A stretch of DNA of 64,000 nucleotides from Liquidambar formosana (lineage: Eukaryota > Streptophyta > Magnoliopsida > Saxifragales > Altingiaceae). A model generated the notes under the pieces. The model saw nothing but the letters and a program-made list of their open reading frames with translations, was not told where the DNA came from and ran no database searches. Both the position numbers and the translations under genes were made by a program. Below are positions 24,303-35,338 of the stretch, piece by piece (the stretch's first letter is position 1; each line of letters opens with the position of its first letter). The stretch covers positions 27,143,763 to 27,207,762 of the forward strand of contig CM077832.1 in the NCBI GenBank assembly GCA_039720395.1, in the 5' to 3' direction.

Positions 24303-25589
24303 ATGGAGGCTCTAGACAAATTTTTAGGAGGGTTTTTGAGAGTTATGAGTGCTGAAGCAAAATTTGAGTTCAAGTGCTTTGGCTTGGATCCATTGCTCTC
24401 CTTGAGGCATGTAAAGCTTGAAACGAACCTCTTGACTGCTGCTACATATTTTTGGGATCCCCAAATTCATGTGTTTCGCTTCAACTATGAAGAACTATGC
24501 CCAACCATGGAGGAATTCTGCGCGTTGTATGGAGTTTCACCGGTAGGTCCTTTCATACTCCCTACTCCTCGCCCAAGCTTCCTTACTTCTTTTTCCAACC
24601 TATTTGGGATTCACCAACAATATGCCTCTACGTTTGTAAAGGACCATATGGTAGTCTTGATGAAATTGGCAACCTCTTTTTTGGCCTATGATAGTAAAGG
24701 TATTCTAAAATTTACCTTTCCTATTAAGCATGCACTTGCCTTTTGCCTCATTGGTCATTTCCTTATTTCAACTGGTACTCCACATGTTCCCATACAAATC
24801 TGTGAGTTGATTCCTCTCCTTGCCAAAGGCCATAACCTGATTCCCATGGTATTAGCTAAAACTCTGAATTGCTTGGATAAAACTCATGAGGACCCAAAGG
24901 TTCCTTTAGGAGGTAGCCCCATTTTGCTGCAAATGTGGTTGCTTGAAAGGCTGAATTTCTTGTCACCCACTGTCATTACACCACACAAGCCCCAGCATTA
25001 CTGCCTTCGCTGCATTGAGTTGCCTGGAAAATTCTCATTGAGGGATTGGCTAGGTTACTTCCAAACTCTTTCATGGAGGAATATCAAGTGGTTCGTCTTC
25101 ATATGGGGCTGCAGTGAACAAGTGCTTCTGCGAACTTCTAGATGTGCCATGGTGAGACTCATAGGACTGAGGTCTACTTCTTTCTATTGGCCTTCGAGGG
25201 TTCTCCGTCAGATGGGTGCCATGCAAACCATACCTACTTCCTTGAAAGGTGACTATCCTGTGGTGCCTGCGGGTCTTTCTGTAGTAACTTGGGCGAAGGA
25301 TCGATGGCCTAGCAAGCTGACACTGACTCAAGTGACGAATACTGACGGTCCATATATGATGAGCCTCGAGTACAAGGAATGGTTGAAAGACAATTTGGGT
25401 GAGCGAGAGACTACTCGAAGAGAAAGGATTTTTGGACTTATCAAGAATGATGGACTTGGACCTTGCAGAGAAGATATTATGAAAGCAGTGACAGCAACTT
25501 ATGAACACGACTTGAGGAAGAAAAGAAGACACGAAAGAGAGAAGAAGAAAGCTGAAAAGCGAGCTGCAAAGAAGCCCAAGAAGAATTAA
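24303..25589 (+). CDS. Intact DUF7745/plant mobile domain-like protein, antisense in element A
   Basis: This single uninterrupted frame encodes 428 aa. The N-terminal third has the block YFWDPQIHVFRFNYEELCPT followed by MEEFCALYGV. The middle has a FPIKHALAFCLIGHFLI stretch with a following AKGHNLIPMVLAKTL segment and SPILLQMWLLERL. I recognise this order as like DUF7745, a distant relative of PMD proteins; that call is from memory of the family. About the last 70 residues are strongly basic and helical (RKKRRHEREKKKAEKR), suggesting a nuclear signal or nucleic-acid contact. It is convergent with pol, whose stop is at 25908-25910, about 320 bp away. It has its own TATA box and the palindrome module upstream. 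It is the only long undamaged frame in element A. Function unknown. Confidence 0.85.
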   Translation: MEALDKFLGGFLRVMSAEAKFEFKCFGLDPLLSLRHVKLETNLLTAATYFWDPQIHVFRFNYEELCPTMEEFCALYGVSPVGPFILPTPRPSFLTSFSNLFGIHQQYASTFVKDHMVVLMKLATSFLAYDSKGILKFTFPIKHALAFCLIGHFLISTGTPHVPIQICELIPLLAKGHNLIPMVLAKTLNCLDKTHEDPKVPLGGSPILLQMWLLERLNFLSPTVITPHKPQHYCLRCIELPGKFSLRDWLGYFQTLSWRNIKWFVFIWGCSEQVLLRTSRCAMVRLIGLRSTSFYWPSRVLRQMGAMQTIPTSLKGDYPVVPAGLSVVTWAKDRWPSKLTLTQVTNTDGPYMMSLEYKEWLKDNLGERETTRRERIFGLIKNDGLGPCREDIMKAVTATYEHDLRKKRRHEREKKKAEKRAAKKPKKN

Positions 25590-25907
25590 AGACTCAATAG
25601 AATAGGATTTTTATGGCACTTTTATAGTTCTTTTACTTAATACCAATGAATTGCTATGTCAATCAATTTTAGTTTTGAATAAATCAAATTTGGGATTTTG
25701 TTGTTTGATTTAGACCGCACCCAAGGTAACTTTATGGGTTGCCTACGTATCTCCATGATTTTTTTCTTTTTTTTTTCTTTTTGTTGTTTTTGTTTTTGTT
25801 TTTTTTTTTTTTTTTTTTTTTTTTTGAATGGAGAATCAGGTCTTACGTAGTTCTCATGCCTTATCTTTTGCCGAGGCCGCCCTCACGGGTTTTCAACCTA
25901 GCAGGCC
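25590..25907. other. Spacer between the convergent antisense gene and pol, with a poly-T tract
   Basis: No gene is seen here. It contains a T-rich tract at about 25757-25825 with a run of some 25 T. It should hold the 3' ends of both converging transcripts. Confidence 0.5.
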
Positions 25908-28900
25908 TCAAACATGATATTTCTTTAATTGATCCAAATTAGTTGGACGAGCGAACTCAATTCCATCTAAGTCCATGAGGCGAACAGCCCCTGCTGGCAA
26001 TATTTCTTCGATAATGTATGGTCCTGTTAGGATTATGCCCTAGAGCCAATTATAGAGATGATTGTTTAGGGATTAGGAACAATCAATTGATTTCATTTAT
26101 ATATGTCACATTTATTATTGATTTAATAAAAGGGCTTATTCTATTATGTTTATATGCATCATTTATATTTACATAATATGTCCATGGAGTTAGAGTTGAG
26201 AATATGAAATTACAAAGGGTTGTAATTTTGAGACTGTAAATATATCTCTGTACTAAACTCCTAAATCATTCCTAGTTGAAGGTTCACTATGATGGACAGT
26301 AATGAACCATAGGACTAGCACTTGTTAGGTTGACTCTATAGGAGGATAGCTAGTCTCAAGCTATTTGTGTGGGGACACTACAACCAACAAGTGGGTGCCT
26401 ATTATCAGAATAGGTACACTGAATGTGACCAAAGATATGAGATAAACTGAATGGAGTTTTAACCTGCCTGTCAATCAGTTTCTCATTGTTATAGTGGTAC
26501 AAGTAATCCTTAGACCTGAGACACCATGGTTGTCTTATGCATGTAGCTTTAGAAGTTTGATAACACTAAGTGCAGATCCTATTCAGGGGTCTGTAAGGGT
26601 GTTCATTGGCCCTTCTGCTATATGTGTGAAGGCATGTGAGTGATCAACAAGGAACCCATCACTCTCAGGAAAAAGGGAGTGAATGTCTCATACAGCATTC
26701 ATTGAATATAACTCATTAAATCCATGGGCCCATGGTAGAATGAATATGGAAAGGAGTTTCCATAAGTTCATCATTGAGTTGATATTAATGAATGAGTATA
26801 AAGTAATTGAACTAGGGACTTGACAGACTTCCATGTCCTATTAAGTTCAATTGGAGACATTGTGTTGATGGAAGGATGGAATTGTAACCTGTAAACTATA
26901 ACAGAAGGGTTCTTTGTAAATGACTATTTGCCTCATTAAGGACCACACCATGAGCCATATGCTAGGTGTTACTCATGGTTAGTAGAAGCCCTAATTGATA
27001 TAAATGAGTTATAATCAATTAGGGAATTGAAAGGAGTTTCAATTAGACCCTTAATGGAAAGTGTTCCATTGTGCACAACTTGTGCTGTTCCTACTACTTG
27101 ATGATGTGAACCCAATGGGTCACACACTGATCATGCTAAGAGAGCTAGATTGTCTATGAGAGAAAGGGTATAAGTGATTAAAGAAAAGTTCTTTAAGGGG
27201 CTAATTTGTATTTGATGCAAACTAGTGGGCTAATTGTGTAATTAAGAGTAATTACACAAATTAGATTAGGGTTTGGAATCCCCCCTTGGCCGGCCCTAGT
27301 TGGAGGCTATTTAAAGCCTCTTATGATGTGATGACATCATCACTTAATGCACTCTTGGAGGCTCCCAAGTGCTGGCCGAAAATTTCACAGCTCTCCCTCT
27401 CTCTCTCTCCCTCTTCTCCACCTCTAGCAACCCTAAGGAAGAAGAAGGAAAGGACAACTTGCTCAAGCTAGGTGTGGATACTGTTGGAGGCAGTGCACTT
27501 GGACTGCTCAATCAGAAGACAAAGCTTGGAGCATAAAGGAGAAGACTTGTTCAACTGTAAGTACCCTAACTCTCTTGGTAGTTAGGTTTATGGTTTTTGT
27601 ATTAAGCATAATTAAGATTCATGGGTTTGGGAATCATAGGAAAAATTTTAAATTCCGCCTTTGTATTTTTCCTCTCTAGTTTGATTCCCAACAGGTCCAC
27701 CCCAACTTGGCTTGAATTTTCCCCACGGATCAAACACTGGAGCTCTGATTTCTTTCAGCACTACATCCCCTTTCTTTAGACCTCGATCTCTGACATGCTT
27801 GTTGAATGCTCTGGCAACTCTCCGTTGATACCCCTGAACATGATACAGCGCCCTTAAACGCCTTTCATCGAGTAAAGCTAACTCATCATAGCGACTCTTA
27901 ACCCAGTCCACTTCTGTTATCTGGCTCTCTACGACAACCCTTAGTGAAGGAACCTCTAATTCAACTGGCAAGACAGCCTCCATTCCATAAACTAGAGAGT
28001 AAGGGGTAGCCCCTATTGACGACCTTATTGATGTTCTGTAACCCCATAGAGCTAACGGTAACTTCTCATGCCAGTCTGTGTGTGAGTCCGCAGTCTTCTG
28101 CAATATCTTCTTGATGTTCTTGTTAGCCGCTTCCACTGCTCCATTAGTTTGAGGACGGTATGGTGATGACAGATGGTGAACTATGTCATACTTTTGCAAG
28201 AACTCATGGGTTTCTTTCTGAAAGTGCTGGCCATTGTCTGAGATAACTTCGTGCGGTACCCCATATCGATAAATGATGCTGTGCTGTATGAACTGTGCTA
28301 CCTTCTTGGAATTCAAGGTCTTGAAGGATGCTGCTTCCACCCACTTAGTGAAATAATCGATGGCAACCAGGATGTATTCATGCCCATTTGATGCCTTTGG
28401 CTTGATCTGTCCGATGATATCTATCCCCCATACTACGAATGGCCATGGTGACGACATACTTATTAAAGGCATAGAAGGCAAATGTTGTCCACTGGCGAAC
28501 AGTTGGCATTTGTGGCACTTCTTGACATGTGCGTGGCAATCTGTTTCCATGGTAGACCAATAATAGCCTAGCCTCATGATTTTCTTAGCCAACATATAGC
28601 CATTCATATGCAGAGCCCCTGTCCCTTCATGGATTTCTTTTATCAGATGCTCGGCTTCCTCCTCGGTGACACACAGCAGGTGGATCCCGTCGTATAATCT
28701 CCGATATAGCTTTCCTCCACAAAGTACATAGTGACTCGCCAACCGCCTCAGGGTTTTTCTGTCGATACGAGATGCTCCTTTTGGGTACTCCCTTTCTTCA
28801 ATGAACTTCTTTATGTCATGGAACCACGGATGGCCATCATTCACTTCTCCTCCTCGGATTGCACAACAGTAGACAAGCTTGTCTCGACATTCTATCACCA

Positions 28901-29705
28901 ACGACTTCACATTTCCCCCTTCAGGTATCTCCACCATGGACGCTAGGGTCGCCAGGGCATCGGCGAACTGGTTCTTGTTTCTTGAAAGGTAGTTGAACTC
29001 TATCTCCGAGAACTCCTTGGTTAGAGCTTCTAGGTAGGCATGGTAGGGCAGCAACTTCTCATCTCGAGTTTTCCATTCCCCTTTTATCTGACAAATGATT
29101 AGCGCTGAGTCCCCAAACACTTCCAATTCTTTGATCTCCAATTCAAGTGCGGCTTCCAAGGCTAGGATACAAGCCTCATACTCAGCAATGTTGTTGGTAG
29201 CTTCAAACCCCAACTTGACCGCCAACGGTGTAAATGCCTCTTCAGGTGAGACCAGCAGGACTCCTATCCCATAACCTTTCTTATTGGCTGCCCCATCGAA
29301 GTATACTCTCCAAGTTTTTCTACCAATCTCTAGCACGTCCTCATCTGGGAATTGATCGTTAAACGGAGCAGATGATGACACCGGACAGCTGGCTAGGTAG
29401 TCTGCGATGACGCTTCCCTTGATAGACTTCTGATTCACGTACTTGATGTCGAATTCATTGAGGAGAATTGACCATCGAGCAGTTCTGAATGACAATACTG
29501 GCCTTTCTACCAGGTACTTCAATGGGTCCATGCGACTTATCAAGAACACTTCGAAGGACATCATGTAGTGTCGGAGCTTTTGCGTCGCCCATACTAGTGC
29601 CACACAACCCTTTTCAATGGCATTGTACTTCACTTCATAGTCCGTCATTTTCTTGTTTAGGTAGTAGATGGCATTCTCCTTTGTAGACGCTTCGAGATAT
29701 TGACT
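25908..29705 (-). pseudogene. Tat pol, RNase H - archaeal RNase H - integrase part
   Basis: ATG-led frame 29648-27694 continues, after the solo LTR at 26025-27693, to a stop at 25908-25910. From the ATG: residues 1-90 are the end of the original Ty3-type RNase H. Residues 113-240 are an archaeal-type RNase H with D118, E158, D180 and D230. Residues 325-385 are an HHCC zinc-binding region (H340, H347, C378, C381). The integrase core has D410, D471 and E506. The C-terminal module is cut by the solo LTR after the GKFKPSWGGP motif, so the present frame ends with about 13 residues from the LTR. Reverse transcriptase is encoded upstream in another frame because of a 1-nt deletion near 29703. All catalytic residues are intact, so inactivation is recent. 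Confidence 0.93.
26025..27693 (+). mobile_element. Solo LTR inside integrase, TSD GGTCC
   Basis: This 1669-bp LTR (TGTTAGGATT ... GATTCCCAACA) is flanked by GGTCC at 26020-26024 and 27694-27698. It belongs to the second LTR subfamily, with AAATTCCGCCTTTG near the end, like 46964-48667 and Copia element 2. It lies in the integrase C-terminal module. Confidence 0.95.
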
Positions 29706-30940
29706 AACATAGCTCCCGTCGCGGTTTCGGTGACCGTTAAGTATAACAAGAGCGGTGCACCTTGCCGTGGGGGAACTAAGATTGGAGGATTGCTCAAGTA
29801 TCTCTTAATGGTCTCAAAGGCCTCTTGGCATTCTTCGTTCCATACTTTTGGCACACCTTTCTTAAGCAATTTGAAGATTGGTTCGCAAACCATGGTCAAG
29901 TTGGCAATGAATCGACTTATGTATTGAACTCTTCCCAGAAAACCCCGAATCTGCTTCTCAGTGCTAGGTGGCTCCATCTCCACAATAGCTTTTATCTTCC
30001 CTGGGTCCACTTCGATTCCCCTTTGAGTGATCATGAACCCCAATAGCTTGCCTGCAGTGACACCAAAAGTGCACTTTTGTGGGTTTAAGCAGAGATTGTA
30101 CTTCTTAGCTCGCTCTAGGAATTTCTCTAGTGCCTTAAAATGCCCTTCTCTATCCACGGACTTCACGATCATATCATCGACATAAACCTCGACTTCCTTA
30201 TGGATCATATCATGCAATAAGGTCATTGCTGCTCTTTGGTAAGTAGCCCCAGCATTTCTTAAGCCAAAAGGCATTACCTTGTAACAGTACGTTCCCCTTT
30301 GCGTGATAAAGGCTGTTTTCTCCATGTCTTGAAGCGCCATTTTTATCTGGTTATACCTGGAAAATCCGTCCATGAAGGAGAGGAGTGCATGTCCCACTGT
30401 GCTGTCCACCAACACGTCAATATGGGGTAAAGGAAAATCATCCTTAGGGCTTGCGGCGTTGAGATCTCGGAAATCGACACACATCCTCACTTTCCCATCT
30501 TTTTTAGGCACAGGCACTATATTCGACAACCACTCGGGGTACTCCACAACTTGGAGGAAACCCGCGTCTAGTTGTTTAGTTACCTCTTCTTTTACTTTTA
30601 GAGTCCATTCTGGTTTTAATCTTCTGAGTTTCTGCTTTATCGGCTTCTTTAGGGAATTAGTGGGGATATAGTGTTGCACAATATCGGGGTCAATGCCAGG
30701 CATGTCTTCATAAGACCATGCAAAAGCCATAATGTTGGCTTTCAGGAGGGAGATCATCTTTTCTTTTTTAGCGGGGGAGAGGGTTTTCCTAATTTTAACT
30801 ATTCTTGGCAATTCATTCGTCCCTAAGTTGATTGATTCCAATTCATCCATATTAGGTTCGGTGACGCCCCTTTTCCTTTGATCAACGAGCTCCGGGGGGA
30901 CATCGTTCCTAGGATCTATATCCATGCCATAAATATCCAT
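29657..30940 (-). pseudogene. Tat reverse transcriptase
   Basis: The 427-aa frame starts MDIYGMDIDP. It has the Tat-type approach AFAWSYEDMPGIDPDIV (about 73-89), KQKLRRLKPEW (about 103-113), the first catalytic aspartate in LSFMDGFSRYNQ (about 191), PFGLRNAGATYQR, and the YVDD box at 253-256. It reaches the beginning of the RNase H domain and then runs out of frame into a stop. The RNase H frame restarts after one missing base near 29703. It is separated from the protease frame by about 185 bp that may be an intron. DNA synthesis on the tRNA-Arg-primed RNA would be its role. Confidence 0.93.
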
Positions 30941-31125
30941 AGAGGAGAGAAAAGAGACACTGCATATATAGAGAGAGAAAACACACTTTATTGACTAGGA
31001 ATAGTAGGAATGACACACAAAAGAAGAAAGAAAACAAACAAATCTGTATCAATACTATGACTCCACAAGGTGAGTTAAGTAGATACATCTTATTGAATTA
31101 GGGAAATATTACTAAACTAAGGCAC
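30941..31125 (-). other. Spacer between protease-linker and RT, possible intron 3' end
   Basis: On the minus strand a pyrimidine-rich stretch with TATATATGCAG lies just before the RT exon; AG at this point would leave an open frame into MDIYGMD. Ogre elements are known to splice an intron between protease and RT. A matching donor is not certain: GTGCCT after the linker stop (phase 0) or GTACCT upstream (phase 2, which would match) are candidates. Confidence 0.4.
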
Positions 31126-31692
31126 CTACAAGCTGCTATCAGGTAGGCTAAGGTCTTCTTCTTCATGGAGCTCCGCAATGACACCACATTCAAGGTACCA
31201 ATTCAGGAGTGGCATGGTAGCATGGCTAATGGACGAACCCTGGAGTTCTTCAATGGTCGAGTCTTCCACGGTGAGGATCATATCTTGGAACATTTCAGCC
31301 ATAGCCCCTGCGTCAAGGTTCTCTGCCCAGTCTTCTTCTTTCTTTTCCCAGAACTCATCATTGATGGCTTCATCATCCACCCTTTCAGCTGTGATTAGAT
31401 ACCATTCGGTGAAGAAAATTTCAAAACCTGGAACTCGGATCTTGGCAGCTTGGTCAAAGGTGGGTTCTGGAAACCCGCAATATAGAAAATCATCCCCCTC
31501 TTTGACGAAGTAACCATTCAAAGTAGGTCGGTATGGCGAGATTCTCAGGTCTGGCACCCTTCCCTCGGCTTTGGCTCTTACTTTCTCTTTATTCCTCTTC
31601 AACATTTCTGCATGATCATTTCTGGAGGGCTCATATCCTAGCCCGAAGGTGTATAAGGTGACACGGCTCTGAATAGACTTAGGGATCCCTTG
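31126..31692 (-). pseudogene. Protease-RT linker of element A
   Basis: This acidic stretch is in the same frame as gag and protease but is cut off by a TAA at 31693-31695. It starts just after the G-patch-like FFPGMGLGR stretch and includes LRISPYRPTLNGYFVKEGDD and a very acidic C-terminal half. The segment is typical of Tat polyproteins between protease and RT; I know no biochemical function. It ends at TAG 31126-31128. Confidence 0.75.
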
Positions 31693-33237
31693 TTAGCAAC
31701 GCCCTAGCCCCATGCCTGGAAAGAAACTCATTTTTCTCATTATTTCACCGACGTGCAAGTTGCCATGGGGGCAAAAGTCCAAGGGTATTAACTCACCCTT
31801 CTCGAGCTCTTTCTCAATGCATTGGACATAGTCAAACCCGGATAATGGCACCGCCGCTGATTCTGGTTGTATCTCACATATAGGCACGCTTGCGAGTTTC
31901 AGTTCATAGTCCCCTTGAAGTGTTACTATAGCTCCTTCATAAGGAAACTTTACCTTTTGATGGAGTGAAGATGGCACAGCCCCAGCAGGATGGATCCAAG
32001 GTCGGCCCAACAGCAAGTTGAAACATGACGGCACATCCAACACTTGGAATTCCGCCCTAAAATCAGTGGGTCCCATGATAAGAGGCAAAGTAACTACCCC
32101 TATTACTTCACGGTGAGTGTTGTCATAAGCTCTTACAGTCTGCCCAGATGGCGTGAAATCAGTGGGTCCCAAACCCAAAACAGTGGCAGTTCGGAGAGGA
32201 CATACATTCAGTGCGGACCCATTGTCGATAAGAACGGTGGGAACCCTCTTCCCCATAGTGTCAACGGTCATATAGAGAGCTTGAGAATGGCTTGGCCCGC
32301 TTTTGGGTAGGTCCACATCGGTGAACACGATGGTTGAGTTCTTGGGAGTTGGATTCACCAAATGTACCAGTCCCTCGGGGGATGTGTCAACGGGCACTTG
32401 TATCTGATTAAGCAGTTTCAACACGGTCTGTCTGTGCTTGTGTGAGGCCATGAGCAAGCCCCAAATAGTGATGTTGGCATTGGTCTTCTTCAGCTGCCTC
32501 AGCACCTCATCCTTTTCTTCTTGCAAGCTAGGACGCCTCTGCCCTTCCAAATCTTCCAATGGATTTTCAGACTCTAGGTGGGGAGGCTTGAAATGACGAC
32601 CCCTTCTGGTTATATGATCCAGCTCATCATCACTAGCCCATATGTCATGGACTTCCTCGGAATCATTCATTAAGTCATCCCATTCTATCATGTCAATGCT
32701 CTCCATTTCTGTCGGCAAGTCATCCCAACCTGTAGGGACTATCAGCTCATTCGATATCGGACTTGGGCTTGAGTATAGCACATAGTAATCAAATTTCCCC
32801 GACGATTCACCTAATAGGCCAACCTGAGGATCCCCTGCTTCATATCTTTCTTTCAGCTCTTGTTGGATAGATTTCTTTGGCAACAACAAAACCTTTTGGT
32901 CAATGAGGTCTTGAATGATCTTCTTTAGTATAGAACAAGCCTCGGTGTCATGGCTGGGTGCACGATGGTATTGGTAATATTGGTTGGGGGTTGAGGGCCT
33001 TGGCTGTGGTGGAAGTGGCATGATAAGGCTGTTATTGCGGCGAATGGTGAAGAGACGGGTTAAGGTCATGGGGAATGGAGTGTATTGTCTTATGGGACGG
33101 CGAGGGCGAGAGGATTCAACCCCAATGGCATTTATGGTGTTAGGTGGGGGTGTGTTGTTATGAGATGGGAGAGGATTACGGGTGACATTTGGACGGGTTG
33201 GTGGTGAGATGACTTGTTTGTCAATGAGGTCTTGGAC
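31693..33237 (-). pseudogene. Second zinc knuckle and aspartic protease of element A
   Basis: This is in frame with gag but separated by the TAA at 33238-33240; the first internal ATG is at 33069. From that ATG, a degenerate knuckle (YQYHRAPSHDTEAC, first Cys replaced by Gln) is followed by IQDLIDQKV. The retropepsin active site is VLIDNGSALNV with D282, the Tat version of D-T/S-G, and LLGRPWIH lies at 353-360. A G-patch-like motif closes the frame. The protease would cut the Gag-Pol precursor. The closing TAA fits one C-to-T change from CAA. Confidence 0.88.
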
Positions 33238-34464
33238 TTAATGGCGAAGGCGAACACAACGATTGCTGGCATGGCCTTTGGATTGGTGGTACTTGCAGTA
33301 CTCATTCTCGTTGTAGTTCCTGGGTAAGGGATTTGGTGGGGGTCTTGGGTCGAGTGGCTTCAATATGTCACGGCTTATGAGCTTTTCAAGGACTCTTTCA
33401 AGTGGCATGAATAGGTCAGTGAATTGGCGAGGTGGGTTGACATCATTGAGAGAGAAGGGTTGGATGGGTTGAGTTATGGTGTTGACCTCGGCATTGTTCT
33501 TCCCAGTAAAGTTTGTCTTGCAACTCCTCACTTCCTCAGTTTTGATTATCCCATCATTGATAGCATCTTCAACCTGCGTGCCAGCCCCTATGAGAGCTTT
33601 GAAATTGGGGAAATAATGGGCAAATAAGTGCTTGTGATACACGGGCAGCAAGTTCTTAACCACCAGCTGAATTTGGTCCGCCTCATTTGGCCTATCCGTC
33701 ATTTTCGATGCCTTTTGTCTCCACCTTGTAATGTAAGCGGAGAAGGTTTCATGAGGCCCTTGTTTAGTAGTTTCCAGGTCTCTTCGAGTAACATCCACCT
33801 CTGTGTTGTACTTGTAGTGCTCCGAGAACTCATTGCATATGTCTTCCCAAGTCCGAGTTCTATTCTCATCCAAGGACAAGAACCATTTCAAAGCGGAAGT
33901 GGCCAAGGTTTCATGGAACATTTGAGCTAAAAGCTCGTCAGTAGCCCCTCGAGGGTGCATGGCTCGCACATACATCTTCAAATGGGTCTTAGGGCAACCC
34001 GTCCCATCAAACTTTTCTAACTCCAGCATCTTGAATTGCAATGGAATACGAGCCGTCGGAAATAGAGATAGAGTTCGCACATCAACCATGTCATCGGCTC
34101 TACGAATCCCTTTTATAGTTCTCTCCAAAGCTTCTACCTTGCTAGCTAACACGGAATCACTGCTAGAACCTTTCCCCTTGGTTTCCCCTTCTTGGTTGGT
34201 GACCACAGGTTTCGAGCTACTTTCCCCCCTTGTCTTGGTGTTCTCATTGGATTGAGGTCCCTCTTCGGTGCCAGCCCCATGAGGTATACCCGAGGAATGG
34301 GCCTTAGAGCCATTTTGTTCAAGATCCGCCATCTTCTGTTGATTCTCTTGAGCCATTTTCAATGCGGTATCGGATGTCTCGGCGGTATGGTCAAGCTTGG
34401 CCATGATGGCTTTCAGGCAAGCCTCAAGGTCAAAGTGCCCCTCACTAGTTCTTTCATCGGCCAT
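33238..34464 (-). pseudogene. Tat gag
   Basis: I take the ATG at 34464 (MADERTSEG, 408 aa); the frame is open further upstream but only to a GTG. The retrotransposon Gag core runs from FKMLELEKFDGTGCPKTHL through ALKWFLSLDENRTRTWEDI to ETFSAYITRWRQKA. The C-terminus has a CX2H-type knuckle (CKYHQSKGHASNRC). A TAA immediately after RLRH cuts off the following VQDLID, which should be joined to the protease region in the same frame. Gag would form the capsid particle. Confidence 0.9.
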
Positions 34465-35320
34465 GTCTGTCTGATGGGTAGATTCAACACTCACTAGACG
34501 CCCTTGCGGATTGCGGATCCAAGCCAGCACGTCTATGGATAGAAAAAGTTTTAACCTTTAGCCTAAGGACTTGTCCTAAACCTCTATATTTTCCTTAATG
34601 AACTCGGTCTCTACACCATGTTCAATTAATTCATTCCTTTTATCCACCTACCTTTACAGGGGTCATGGATTAAGGGTATGTTTAAAAGAATAGGGCATAG
34701 AGTCCTTTAATTAGGTTTAATTATTCCCCTAGGACTAGCACATCACAAACATAGCTTTATATCCTATTTCCTTAATTTATTCCTCCTAACCCATGGCCTT
34801 AACGAAGGCTAGGGTTTAAAAGTCTATGTTAAGGGCATAAGATATAAAGCCTCACACCACAAACACAGCATAGCATCATTACAAACAATTGTGGGTGCAT
34901 AATGGTGAGACCATAGTGTCCTACAAGTCTGTCTATATGGACTAATGATAAGGGTAGGCTGGGGTCCTTCACTTGCTTGAGCAATCCTTATACCTAACCA
35001 CATGTGGCATCAGGAACGCCGCGTGGGTCCAGCAGTACGTGATTAACTCATTTAATATACCCAAGGGCAAGCCCAAGGGTACTAGGCAAGAGAGGTTGAT
35101 AGCTTTCGCCCCAACACTTGGAATCAGGAAAACCAAGGTTGAAACTAGGCTGATCGTTGGCAAGGATACATCGAGGGACATCAATCCTAGCATGCAAGAG
35201 TTTGTGCACACAATGCAATAAATGAAAGCACACAATCAAGCGGATGCAATGTGATTGATTTTAATTAAACATAAGAAATTAACCTAGCCCAATTAAACTT
35301 TATAGAGTCTAGCCCACAAA
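34465..35320 (-). other. Leader of element A between primer site and gag
   Basis: No Ogre-type ORF1 is present. The only coding-like stretch is an 82-codon frame on the opposite strand (34973-35221), which I cannot assign. Confidence 0.6.
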
Positions 35321-35338
35321 TCCCCAGCAGAGTCGCCA
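35321..35338 (-). other. Primer binding site of element A (tRNA-Arg)
   Basis: The minus strand reads TGGCGACTCTGCTGGGGA, three bases inside the 5' LTR. It complements the 3' end of plant tRNA-Arg(ACG) with at most one mismatch, judged from memory of that tRNA. tRNA-Arg priming is known in Ogre and related Tat elements. Confidence 0.8.

Noticed and set aside
25071..25532. 153-codon minus-strand ORF
   Set aside because: Shadow of the intact + strand DUF7745-like frame, with no recognisable domain.
25739..25942. 67-codon ORF over the poly-T tract
   Set aside because: Low-complexity phenylalanine/leucine run, overlapping the end of pol on the other strand.
35321..35338. A tRNA gene suggested by a tRNA-like sequence
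   Set aside because: Only the 18-nt primer site is present, with no cloverleaf.
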